The notes under the pieces were generated by a model that was not told where the DNA came from, made no database searches, and saw nothing but the letters and a program-made list of their open reading frames with translations. The position numbers and the translations under genes were made by a program. DNA of 8,485 nucleotides from Pseudomonadota bacterium (lineage in GTDB: Bacteria; Pseudomonadota; Alphaproteobacteria; Rhizobiales; Rhizobiaceae). The number at the start of each line of letters is the position of its first letter. The stretch's first letter is position 1. Location of the stretch: NCBI GenBank assembly GCA_023387715.1, contig JAEWHQ010000370.1, positions 1 through 8,485 of the forward strand, in the 5' to 3' direction. This document shows, one piece after another, positions 1 through 7,096 of the stretch.

Positions 1-1231
1 GGTTTTTCAAATAACCCTTCATCACCACATTGCCGCGCAGCATGATCTCACCCAATGTTTCGCCATCTGCCGGCACGACTTCCATTGTCTCCGGATCACG
101 CACTGACAAAGCATCCAACACTGGTGAGCGCACACCCTGACGCGCTTTCAGGCTGGCACGTTCCGGTGAGGAAAGATGATCCCAATCTGCATGCCATTCG
201 TTTACGACACTTGGCCCATAGGTTTCAGTTAAACCATAAATGTGGGTGACGTTAAAACCAGCCTCGCTCATACGGGTCAGCACAGTTTCCGGCGGCGGGG
301 CAGCGGCAGTATTGAAAATAACCGTATGGTCAAATTGCGTGCGCTCATCATCTTTTGCATTGATGAGAATGGACATCACCACCGGAGCGCCGCATAAATG
401 TGTCACTTTATAAGTGGCAATCGCTTCATAAATCGGCTTTGCCCGCACCCAACGCAAACAAATATGCGTGCCTGCCTGCAAGGCTATTGTCCACGGAAAC
501 GACCAGCCATTGCAATGGAACATCGGCAATGTCCAAAGATAAACCGGATGCCGCGGCATATTGGTGTTAAGCGTATTGCCGAAGCACATCAGCGCTGCAC
601 CACGATGATGATAGACAACGCCTTTCGGGTCGCCGGTCGTGCCGGAGCTATAGTTCAACGACAGCGCATCCCATTCATCATCCGGTTGCAACCAGATGAA
701 ATCCGGATCGCCCGCACTGACAAAAGCCTCATAATCGAGCGTGCCGATTTTTGCCCCTTTTGGCTGCGGCGCATCTTCAGGATATTCCGTATCATCATAA
801 TCAATGACAATTGGCTTAATCTTCGCCAAAGACAAAGCCTTTGCCGTGACATCGGCAAATTCACGATCAACAATGAGGATTTTTGTTTCCGCATGGTCGA
901 GCTGAAAAGCAATAGAAGCGGCATCAAGTCTGGTATTGATTGAGTGCAGCACCGCCTTTGCCATTGGCACACCGTAATGTGCTTCCAGCATTGGCGGCGT
1001 ATTGGAGAGCATGACCGAAACCGTATCGCCTTTGCCCAATCCTTGATGATTGAGCGCAGCCGCTAACTGTTTGCAGCGTTTCCAGAAACTGCGATAAGTG
1101 TATTTAATATTGCCATGCACCACAGCAAGCTGATCCGGAAAGGTCGTTGCCGCACGTTCCAGATAGCCGATCGGGCTCAGAGGCTGATAATTGGCAGCAC
1201 ACTTATCCAAATTCATTTCAAACGCGTTCAT
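1..1231 (-). CDS. Acyl-CoA ligase (AMP-binding, DmdB/PRK08162-like), 3' end outside window
   Basis: This is the N-terminal 410 residues of an ATP-dependent acyl-CoA synthetase, which activates a carboxylate through an acyl-AMP to a CoA thioester in the cytoplasm. I translated it by hand from the ATG at 1231 and found no stop or frameshift up to the window edge. Visible motifs are the P-loop YSSGTTGDPKGV (about residues 194-205), MFHCNGWSFPW (237-247), YGLTET (332-337) and the GEIMLRG...GYLKN motif (394-410). The family is about 540 residues long, so roughly 130 C-terminal residues, including the catalytic lysine region, lie outside. The start is supported by GGGGGAG seven bases upstream of the ATG. 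The MFHCNGW signature is typical of medium/short-chain acyl-CoA synthetases that include methylmercaptopropionate-CoA ligase DmdB. The real substrate is unknown. It follows the AcuI-like gene after 66 nt and is probably co-transcribed with it. Confidence 0.93.
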   Translation of the reverse strand, partial: MNAFEMNLDKCAANYQPLSPIGYLERAATTFPDQLAVVHGNIKYTYRSFWKRCKQLAAALNHQGLGKGDTVSVMLSNTPPMLEAHYGVPMAKAVLHSINTRLDAASIAFQLDHAETKILIVDREFADVTAKALSLAKIKPIVIDYDDTEYPEDAPQPKGAKIGTLDYEAFVSAGDPDFIWLQPDDEWDALSLNYSSGTTGDPKGVVYHHRGAALMCFGNTLNTNMPRHPVYLWTLPMFHCNGWSFPWTIALQAGTHICLRWVRAKPIYEAIATYKVTHLCGAPVVMSILINAKDDERTQFDHTVIFNTAAAPPPETVLTRMSEAGFNVTHIYGLTETYGPSVVNEWHADWDHLSSPERASLKARQGVRSPVLDALSVRDPETMEVVPADGETLGEIMLRGNVVMKGYLKN

Positions 1232-1245
1232 TCATACTCTCCCCC

Positions 1246-1259
1246 GGCCTCCCCAGGCC
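1246..1259 (-). other. Small GC hairpin just upstream of the ligase RBS
   Basis: GGCCT and AGGCC form a 5-bp stem around a four-base loop in the 66-nt gap between the AcuI-like gene and the ligase gene. On the transcribed strand the loop is GGGG, and the stem ends next to the GGGGGAG ribosome binding site. It is short and could be chance. If folded, it could modestly affect access to the ligase start. There is no U-tract, so it is not a terminator. Confidence 0.3.
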
Positions 1260-1297
1260 CGCACAAGCCATGCTTCCGATCAGATTGAGATTATAAA

Positions 1298-2293
1298 CTA
1301 ACCATCAATCTTGATCACCACACGTCCTTGCGTTTTACCGGCCAAAATATCATCAGCCAAACGCGGCAGCGCAGACATTGGCTCAACCGTTGTCATATCG
1401 GCCAAGAGCTTATGATCGAGGCTTTCCGCCAGCAGCTTCCACGCGCGTTCGCGTTTATTAGCCGGAGCCATCACAGAATCCACGCCCAAAAGTGCTACAT
1501 TGCGCAGGATATGCGGCAGAACCGTTGCCGGCAAATCGGCACCACCGGCAAGGCCGCAGGCTGCAACACCGCCGCCATAAACGGTCTGTGCCAGCACATT
1601 GGCAAGGGTTGTGGAACCAACGGAATCCACCGCACCGCCCCAACGCTCTTTTTGCAATGGCCCTGCTTTTTCTGAAAGTGACGCACGATCAACAAAAGCA
1701 GAAGCACCAAGCTTGCTCAAATAATCATGGCTTTCAGGACGACCTGTAGAAGCAGTCACATTATAGCCACGCGCAGCAAGAAGTGCGACCGAAACCGAAC
1801 CCACACCACCGGCAGCACCTGTTACCAGCACTTCACGGCCTTGCTTTTCAATCATGCCCCAGTCTTCCAAAGCATTGACGCACAAAGCCGCGGTATAACC
1901 GGCAGTACCGATCGCCATCGCCTGTTCCGGTGTAAACGCATCCGGCAAACGGGTCAGATGTTCCGGCTTGATACGCTGAAAGCGTGAATAACCGCCCCAT
2001 TCTGTTTCCGACAGACCCCAGCCATTGACCACAACGCGGTCACCGGCTTTCCAGAGGTCAGAACGGCTTTCCACCACGGTTCCTGCCAGATCAATGCCAC
2101 CAACCATAGGCAAACGACGTGCAATGCGTCCCTTACCGGAAATTGCCAAACCATCTTTATAATTGAGGCTGGAATGAGAAATTTCTACCAGCACATCGTG
2201 ATCGGGCAGGTCGTTAAGGCTCAATGTTTTGATGCTGGCGCGCGGCTTGCCATCAACATCCTCAATAACCATCGCATTGAATGAATTAGTCAT
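1298..2293 (-). CDS. acuI: AcuI/YhdH-family NADPH-dependent acryloyl-CoA reductase (MDR superfamily)
   Basis: This 331-residue medium-chain dehydrogenase/reductase matches the AcuI/YhdH family, whose characterised members reduce acryloyl-CoA to propionyl-CoA with NADPH. Visible features are the N-terminal catalytic domain with SSLNYKDGLA (41-50) and GGIDLAGTV (65-73), the GTAGYTAALC segment (129-138), the nucleotide-binding VTGAAGGVGSVS (157-168), and ASTGRPE (181-187) after the second strand, where Ser/Arg suit NADPH. No zinc-binding cysteine/histidine set is evident, as is normal for this subfamily, and the length is standard. A GGAAGAG sequence lies upstream of the ATG. The gene starts 30 nt after the AhpD-like gene and is followed by an acyl-CoA ligase, which fits work on a CoA thioester. 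In other bacteria acuI handles acrylate from DMSP or 3-hydroxypropionate, but no DMSP lyase or acuR gene is in this window. Family assignment is firm; physiological substrate is inferred. Confidence 0.92.
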   Translation of the reverse strand: MTNSFNAMVIEDVDGKPRASIKTLSLNDLPDHDVLVEISHSSLNYKDGLAISGKGRIARRLPMVGGIDLAGTVVESRSDLWKAGDRVVVNGWGLSETEWGGYSRFQRIKPEHLTRLPDAFTPEQAMAIGTAGYTAALCVNALEDWGMIEKQGREVLVTGAAGGVGSVSVALLAARGYNVTASTGRPESHDYLSKLGASAFVDRASLSEKAGPLQKERWGGAVDSVGSTTLANVLAQTVYGGGVAACGLAGGADLPATVLPHILRNVALLGVDSVMAPANKRERAWKLLAESLDHKLLADMTTVEPMSALPRLADDILAGKTQGRVVIKIDG

Positions 2294-2323
2294 ATCGTAC
2301 TCTTCCGTCTTAATGCTACAGGC

Positions 2324-2902
2324 TTATTTCTGGGTGCGGCCAAGCATGTAAAATTCGTCATTCGGGCGCATGCTGGTGACATTGGCAATGCGGTTTGACA
2401 TGCCAAAGAATGCGGTAATCGCGGTCATGTCCCAGATGTCTTCTTCGGTGAAGCCATGAGATTTCAGTGTATCGAAATCATCTTCACCTACTTCATACGC
2501 GCGTGCCGACACTTTCGAAGCAAATTCGAGCATCGCTTTCTGGCGCGGCGTAATATCAGCTTTGCGGAAATTCAGTGCAACCTGATCGGCAATCAGCGGG
2601 TTTTTCGCACGGATACGCAAAATCGCCCCATGAGCAACAACGCAATACTGGCACTGATTGACAGTGCTGGTGGCAACCACAATCATTTCACGCTCAGCAA
2701 TGGTGAGATTGCTTGGGCGTTCCATCAAAGCATCATGATAAGCCATGAACGCTCTGAATTCATCAGGACGATGCGCAAGCACCAAAAACACATTGGGGAT
2801 AAAACCGGATTTATCGCTCACATCTTTGATGCGGGCAGCAATATCTTCCGGCAGATCTTTTAATTCAGGCACAGGAAATCGGCTGATTGGCTTATCAGTC
2901 AT
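2324..2902 (-). CDS. AhpD-like / carboxymuconolactone decarboxylase-family peroxidase-related protein
   Basis: This 192-residue protein belongs to the alkylhydroperoxidase-D/CMD fold, in the group usually called uncharacterised peroxidase-related enzyme. The AhpD-type active-site motif CQYCVVAH supplies Cys84, Cys87 and His91, preceded by the typical helix LTIAEREMIVVATSTVN with conserved Glu residues. The family carries out thiol-dependent peroxide reduction, but many members have no proven substrate. I chose the ATG at 2902 because GGAG lies exactly six bases upstream. An in-frame ATG at 2914 would overlap that ribosome binding site and has no good site of its own. The gene follows dctP after 82 nt and precedes the AcuI-like gene by 30 nt. 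A protective role against peroxides or reactive intermediates during catabolism is inference; a metabolic role in the pathway is also possible. No partner reductase (AhpC-type) is nearby. Confidence 0.88.
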   Translation of the reverse strand: MTDKPISRFPVPELKDLPEDIAARIKDVSDKSGFIPNVFLVLAHRPDEFRAFMAYHDALMERPSNLTIAEREMIVVATSTVNQCQYCVVAHGAILRIRAKNPLIADQVALNFRKADITPRQKAMLEFASKVSARAYEVGEDDFDTLKSHGFTEEDIWDMTAITAFFGMSNRIANVTSMRPNDEFYMLGRTQK

Positions 2903-2937
2903 AACAGGCTCCATAAATGACTAGCTTAAAGGCTTTA

Positions 2938-2982
2938 AAATCAACTTCACGGGTGGTTTCCCACCCGCGAAAGACTTGATCT
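2938..2982 (-). terminator. Long hairpin after the dctP stop (leaky terminator or mRNA 3'-end stabiliser)
   Basis: Starting two bases after the dctP stop codon, the transcribed strand folds into a strong hairpin. The upper stem is CGGGTGG/CCACCCG closed by a GAAA (GNRA) tetraloop, and it extends through G-U wobbles to 12 pairs. After a 3-nt bulge, AUCAA pairs with UUGAU at the base. The 3' arm runs into UUUU, which is partly inside the stem. It could terminate weakly or protect the dctP message, leaving more binding-protein mRNA than downstream mRNA. The structure is seen by hand pairing; the role is inferred. Confidence 0.5.
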
Positions 2983-2984
2983 AT

Positions 2985-3989
2985 TTACTTATTCTTCTCG
3001 GCATATTGGCGTTTGCCTTCCTGCACCGCTTCATAAAGCGTTGTGGCAGCAGCAGGCAGATCTTTCAAAAGGGCTGAATGAGTATCACCCACCTTGTCAG
3101 CCCAGACTTTTTGCTGCTCTTCGCTCAATGTTACAAATTTGCCGCCATTCGCTTCAAACTTGCTGACCTGTGCTTTTTCATCATCATCCTGACGCTGGCG
3201 CATTTCATCAGTTGTAGGCATCGAGCTTTTCAGCAGTGCCTGAATATTGGCTGGCAGGCTGTCATAGAAGCGCTTGTTGACGAAGAAAATCTGCTCATGA
3301 TGATATTGATGGGTCTGCGTATAGGTTTTAGCAAACTGCGCCGCAGGGGTGGTGACATAGAAGGTAAACGGCAGATCGCCGCCTTCAACCATGCCCTGCT
3401 CCAAACCGGTGAAGAAATCCGGCAATGAGAGTTGCACACCGTTCACACCAACATTTTGCCAGAAAGCACGCGCTGATGCTGCCGGCGGAATGCGGAAACG
3501 CTGACCGGCAATATCATCCGGTGTTGTGCATGTTTCTTTACAGAACATGTTTGACCAACCTGCATCACCAAGACCGATAACAACCAGTCCGTTTTCTTCA
3601 AAGATTTTTTCCAGAGCCGGACGCACGACATTGTCGGTTGCCCAACGGCGCTGTGCATCATTGTCCCACAAATACGGCATCGAAAGCACAGCAGCCGGCG
3701 GAATAGAAACAGCCGAACCTGCAAGACCGGTAGTGCCGATTTCCAAGCGACCACGGATTACCTGCTGGGTCATTTCCTGATCATTGGCGACCAGCTGATA
3801 TTCAATCTTGTAATCATCACCGGCTTTTTCATTGAAATTGGTGATGAAGGTCTGGATGATGCCATCCATCATCGAGCCCGGACGCAGCGAACCTGCAATA
3901 CGCATGGTTTCTGCGGCCTGCACAGTGCCGCTGAACGACACTGTGGCTGCAAGCGCCGAGAACACGGCCAGACTTGTTAGTTTTTTCAT
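2985..3989 (-). CDS. dctP: TRAP transporter substrate-binding protein (DctP family)
   Basis: This 334-residue periplasmic solute receptor delivers an organic acid to the DctQM membrane complex. A Sec signal peptide is clear: MKKL, a hydrophobic stretch, then a likely cleavage after Val-Gln-Ala near residue 25. The mature part has the DctP pattern, including GQRFRIPPAASARAFWQ (162-178), where Arg166 matches the arginine that usually salt-bridges the ligand carboxylate, and the LEQGMVEGGDLP segment (196-207), equivalent to the family's LQtGvvDGqEnP. The Asn often found there is Leu206. Cys150 and Cys154 form an unusual CX3C pair. I chose the ATG at 3989 because it opens a proper signal peptide and has GGAGG seven bases upstream. 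A longer frame to 4025 would overlap the aldehyde dehydrogenase gene. The gene is separated from dctQM by two enzyme genes, and a hairpin follows its stop. Confidence 0.95.
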   Translation of the reverse strand: MKKLTSLAVFSALAATVSFSGTVQAAETMRIAGSLRPGSMMDGIIQTFITNFNEKAGDDYKIEYQLVANDQEMTQQVIRGRLEIGTTGLAGSAVSIPPAAVLSMPYLWDNDAQRRWATDNVVRPALEKIFEENGLVVIGLGDAGWSNMFCKETCTTPDDIAGQRFRIPPAASARAFWQNVGVNGVQLSLPDFFTGLEQGMVEGGDLPFTFYVTTPAAQFAKTYTQTHQYHHEQIFFVNKRFYDSLPANIQALLKSSMPTTDEMRQRQDDDEKAQVSKFEANGGKFVTLSEEQQKVWADKVGDTHSALLKDLPAAATTLYEAVQEGKRQYAEKNK

Positions 3990-3996
3990 GGTAGTC

Positions 3997-4001
3997 CCTC
4001 C
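3997..4001 (-). promoter_or_regulatory. Strong ribosome binding site of dctP
   Basis: The transcribed strand reads GGGAGGGA around this position, with GGAGG seven bases before the ATG at 3989. It fixes that start over the upstream in-frame ATG at 4025, and it is one of the two best Shine-Dalgarno matches in the window (the other precedes dctM). This fits high translation of a periplasmic receptor relative to its neighbours. Confidence 0.75.
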
Positions 4002-4017
4002 CAAACTATTATGGTTT

Positions 4018-5454
4018 TTATTCAAATTGCGTGATGAATTTGGTGATCAGATAGCCGTCGAAAGCTTCCGAACCGCCTTCGCTGCCATAGCCACTATCTT
4101 TAATGCCGCCGAACGGTGTTTCCGGCAGTGCAAGGCCTAAGTGATTGATTGTCACCATGCCGCTTTCCAAGCCGTCCGACACTTGCGTGACGGTCTTGCT
4201 GGATTGGGTGAAGACATAAGACGCCAGACCAAATGGCAGGCTGTTGGCACGGCGCAGCACATCATCGGTATCTTTAAACGAGGTCACCGCTGCAATCGGG
4301 CCAAACGGCTCTTCGGTCATCAATCGTGAATCTTCCGGCGGGTTAAACACCACTGTCGGCGCATAGAAATGGCCGCGATTGCCGATGCGCTCGCCGCCGC
4401 ACATGATCTTGGAACCATTGCCGCGTGCTTCCTGCACAAAGCCGTCAATCGCTTCAACGCGGCGCGCATTGACCAATGGCCCCATCTGGCTGTCGACATC
4501 CAGACCATTGCCAACTTTTACCTTGGCAATATTGGCGCTGAAGCGTTCCAAAAACTGTTCCTGCACTTTTTCATGCACATAAAACCTTGTCGGTGAAACG
4601 CAAACCTGACCGGCATTTCTGACCTTTGAAGCGGCCATAATATCAGCAGCGCGTTCCACATCCGCATCAGGGAAAATCAGCACCGGCGCATGGCCGCCAA
4701 GTTCCATTGTCGAGCGCTTCATGTGGAGTGACGCTAAGGAAGCCAGCTGCTTGCCAACCGGCACCGAACCGGTGAAACTCACTTTAGCGGTGATCGGCGA
4801 GGCAATCAGATAGCTGGAAATTTCTGCCGGTACGCCCCAGACCAGATTGAGACAACCATCCGGCAGACCTGCATCCTGCATAGCACGCGCCAGTGCCACA
4901 ACCGCACTTGGTGTTTCTTCAGGGCCTTTGAGAATAAGCGTACAACCGGAACCAATGGCGGCTGCAATTTTGCGGATTGCCTGATTGGCCGGAAAATTCC
5001 ACGGCGTGAAAGCCACACAAACGCCGATCGGCTCACGCACAACAAGCTGACGCACATTTTCAGCGCGAGCCGGAATGACACGACCATAAATGCGGCGGCC
5101 TTCTTCTGCATGCCAGTCAAGCAAATCAGCACATGCCATGATCTCGCCGCGCGCTTCCACAAATGGCTTGCCCTGATCAAGCGTCATGTTGCGGGCAATT
5201 TCATCAGCGCGTTCACGGATCAGATCACCGGCACGACGCATGATTTTGGAGCGCTCCATCGGCGAGCTTTTCTTCCAGCTGCGGAATGCTTTTTGCGCCG
5301 CATCCAAAGCCGCATCCAGATCATCGCGGGTCGCATGTGGTAGACGTGCCAGCACCTGTTCGTCAGCAGGGTTGAAAACATCTTCACCCTTGCGACCACC
5401 TTCTTCACCAATCCAACGGCCATTGATCAGAAGTTGCAGTTTTTCAGAATACAT
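4018..5454 (-). CDS. NAD(P)-dependent aldehyde dehydrogenase (succinate-semialdehyde dehydrogenase-like)
   Basis: This 478-residue cytoplasmic aldehyde dehydrogenase oxidises an aldehyde to a carboxylate. All key elements are present (numbering from the ATG at 5454): FTPWNFP with the oxyanion Asn153, LILKGPEETP with Lys176 for cofactor binding, FTGSVPVGK (227-235), MELGG with general base Glu251, NAGQVC with nucleophile Cys285, and EEPFGP with Glu382. The KGPEETP variant replaces the usual KPxE and is familiar from proteobacterial enzymes annotated as NAD-dependent succinate-semialdehyde dehydrogenase, so true specificity is open. I chose the ATG at 5454 because GGAG ends six bases before it. 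ATG 5460 directly abuts GGAG, and GTG 5466 overlaps it and lacks a site of its own. It starts 41 nt after the ThDP enzyme gene, which suggests it consumes the aldehyde that enzyme makes, as MdlD follows MdlC in mandelate degradation. The pairing is inferred from context. Confidence 0.93.
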   Translation of the reverse strand: MYSEKLQLLINGRWIGEEGGRKGEDVFNPADEQVLARLPHATRDDLDAALDAAQKAFRSWKKSSPMERSKIMRRAGDLIRERADEIARNMTLDQGKPFVEARGEIMACADLLDWHAEEGRRIYGRVIPARAENVRQLVVREPIGVCVAFTPWNFPANQAIRKIAAAIGSGCTLILKGPEETPSAVVALARAMQDAGLPDGCLNLVWGVPAEISSYLIASPITAKVSFTGSVPVGKQLASLASLHMKRSTMELGGHAPVLIFPDADVERAADIMAASKVRNAGQVCVSPTRFYVHEKVQEQFLERFSANIAKVKVGNGLDVDSQMGPLVNARRVEAIDGFVQEARGNGSKIMCGGERIGNRGHFYAPTVVFNPPEDSRLMTEEPFGPIAAVTSFKDTDDVLRRANSLPFGLASYVFTQSSKTVTQVSDGLESGMVTINHLGLALPETPFGGIKDSGYGSEGGSEAFDGYLITKFITQFE

Positions 5455-5460
5455 TTTCAT

Positions 5461-5464
5461 CTCC
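5461..5464 (-). promoter_or_regulatory. Ribosome binding site deciding the aldehyde dehydrogenase start
   Basis: The transcribed strand reads GTGGAG-ATG-AAA-ATG. GGAG is six bases from the second ATG (5454) but touches the first (5460) and overlaps the possible GTG start (5466). Spacing therefore favours 5454. Confidence 0.6.
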
Positions 5465-5495
5465 ACTCAATTTCAAAAGCATTTCCAGCAAAAAA

Positions 5496-7052
5496 TCAGA
5501 TAAAGGCTTCGATCAGGAACGGGCCTTTGCGCGAACAAGCATGCGCAAACAGATCGGCAAATTCCTCAGCTGTGGAAGCGCGTGCACCTTCCACACCCAT
5601 GCCTTTGGCAAGGCTCACCCAATCCAAAGTCGGGTTCACCAAATCCAGCATATGAGTAGCGTTACGCCCTGCAACACCAGCACCAACATTTTTCAATTCA
5701 TGGTGCAGGATCGCATAACGCTGATTGGCAAAAATAACGGTGACAATATCCAGCTCTTCACGCGCATGCGACCACAGCGCCTGAAGCGTATACATGCCGC
5801 TGCCATCGGCCTGCAAAGCCACCACTTTACGGTCCGGGCAGGCAATTGCCGCACCCGTTGCCAATGGCAAACCGATACCGATTGCACCACCGGTTAATTG
5901 CAGAAAATCATGCGGCGCGGATGAATGGGTGAAATTGAAAAAATCACGCCCTGAGCTGATGGATTCGTCCACCACAACTGCATTTTCCGGCATCAGCGCA
6001 CCAATAACGGTGGCGATTTTGTTAGAATTTAACTGACCTGTCGGCAAAATAGCTTTTTCGAGCTTGTTGAGCGTCACCGGTGCATTGGCAGGAATGCCCA
6101 ATTCATCCGCCATCCATTGCAGCGCATGGATCAGATCGCATGTATTGTCAGCATAAGAAATAACCGTTGCTTCCGGCTTTAAAAATGTGCTCGGCTTGCC
6201 CGGATAAGCAAAAAACGCCACCGGTTCTTTCGCGCCAATCAGGATCATCTGATCGACATCGGCAAGATCCGCAGTTGCATCTTCTGCACGATATTTGACA
6301 CGGTCAATCGCCACACGGCCAGCACCGCGCTGCATACGACCATTGGATTGTTGGGCAAGAATGCGCACACCTGTGCTTTCCGCAATACGGCCTGCAATTG
6401 CCAAGCCTTCTTCACGCAGTGCCATGCCGGAAAGCAACAACATTGTGCGCTTACCATTGCGAATAGCACTTGCTGCTTCGCGCACCGCTTCCTCGCTCAC
6501 CTGCTGAGGTTTTGGTTTGGCGCGTGGTGTGACTTGTCCGTTCTTTACCTCATTCCATGCCGCATCGGCAGGCAAAATGAGTGTCGCAATTTGCCCGGGC
6601 TTTCTACTCGCCACTTCAATCGCATCACTGGCATCATTAATCACATCATCAGCGGATTTACTGGTGCGCACCCATGCCGAAACCGGCTTCGCAATACCTT
6701 CAATATCACTGGTCAGCGGTGCATCATATTGCAAATGATAAGTCGCGTGATCACCGACAATATTGACCATCGGTGTAAAAGCACGGCGTGCATTGTGCAA
6801 ATTCGCAATACCATTGCCAAGGCCGGAGCCCAAATGAAGCAGCGTTGCCGCAGGCTTATCGGCCATACGGGCATAGCCATCTGCCGCGCCCGTCACCACG
6901 CCTTCAAACAGGCCGAGAACGCAGCGCATTTCCGGTTTCCGGTCGAGAGCTGCCACAAAATGCATTTCCGATGTGCCCGGATTTGCAAAACAGACATCAA
7001 TCTCATGCGCAAGCAGCGTATCGCAAAGGGCGTCAGCACCATTCATTTTCAT
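5496..7052 (-). CDS. ThDP-dependent 2-oxo acid decarboxylase/lyase (benzoylformate decarboxylase / acetolactate synthase superfamily)
   Basis: This 518-residue enzyme has the three-domain ThDP architecture. The N-terminal PYR domain carries NPGTSE (24-29), the cofactor-activating Glu50 in FEGVVTGAADGYARM, and LHLGSGLGN with His73. The C-terminal PP domain has the Mg/ThDP motif ADGSG (415-419) through FANQ (441-444). From memory of Pseudomonas benzoylformate decarboxylase, Glu50 and His73 match its Glu47 and His70, Thr27 matches Ser26, and the region of its His281 reads FFAYPGKPS without a histidine. Similar proteins are often named acetolactate synthase large subunit, but the short length, the BFDC-like motifs, the missing small subunit and the catabolic context favour a decarboxylase or lyase acting on a 2-oxo acid. 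The ATG at 7052 has AGGA six bases upstream. The gene follows dctM after a 94-nt gap containing an inverted repeat and precedes an aldehyde dehydrogenase gene by 41 nt. Substrate unknown. Confidence 0.9.
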   Translation of the reverse strand: MKMNGADALCDTLLAHEIDVCFANPGTSEMHFVAALDRKPEMRCVLGLFEGVVTGAADGYARMADKPAATLLHLGSGLGNGIANLHNARRAFTPMVNIVGDHATYHLQYDAPLTSDIEGIAKPVSAWVRTSKSADDVINDASDAIEVASRKPGQIATLILPADAAWNEVKNGQVTPRAKPKPQQVSEEAVREAASAIRNGKRTMLLLSGMALREEGLAIAGRIAESTGVRILAQQSNGRMQRGAGRVAIDRVKYRAEDATADLADVDQMILIGAKEPVAFFAYPGKPSTFLKPEATVISYADNTCDLIHALQWMADELGIPANAPVTLNKLEKAILPTGQLNSNKIATVIGALMPENAVVVDESISSGRDFFNFTHSSAPHDFLQLTGGAIGIGLPLATGAAIACPDRKVVALQADGSGMYTLQALWSHAREELDIVTVIFANQRYAILHHELKNVGAGVAGRNATHMLDLVNPTLDWVSLAKGMGVEGARASTAEEFADLFAHACSRKGPFLIEAFI

Positions 7053-7096
7053 CTTATGTCCTAACTTACCAAGGCAGATATTTCTTACTGTTCAGT

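Noticed and set aside
398..943. A 181-codon plus-strand frame opposite the acyl-CoA ligase
   Set aside because: It is antisense to the ligase P-loop region, with no plausible domain; the minus strand reads continuously through the family motifs.
1218..1235. Five-codon mini-ORF (ATG at 1235) overlapping the ligase start out of frame
   Set aside because: Its ATG is only three bases from GGAG, too close for good initiation, whereas the ATG at 1231 is well spaced. Chance overlap is the simplest explanation.
1..2293. A complete DMSP degradation cluster
   Set aside because: Only the AcuI-like and ligase families recall it; DMSP lyase, demethylase, DmdC, DmdD and AcuR are all absent from the window.
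5496..7052. Biosynthetic acetolactate synthase (IlvB)
   Set aside because: The protein is shorter than usual for that enzyme, no small-subunit gene (ilvH/ilvN) is adjacent, and the motifs and neighbours fit a catabolic decarboxylase better.
6348..7064. A 238-codon open frame on the plus strand opposite the ThDP enzyme gene
   Set aside because: It lies almost wholly antisense to a gene with unmistakable family motifs, and its product is rich in Cys, His and Arg with no recognisable domain. It is a shadow of the minus-strand gene.
7053..7096. Internal promoter upstream of the ThDP enzyme gene (TTGCGG with a weak AT-rich -10 candidate)
   Set aside because: The -35-like box shares only three of six bases with the consensus, and no convincing -10 lies at the right distance.
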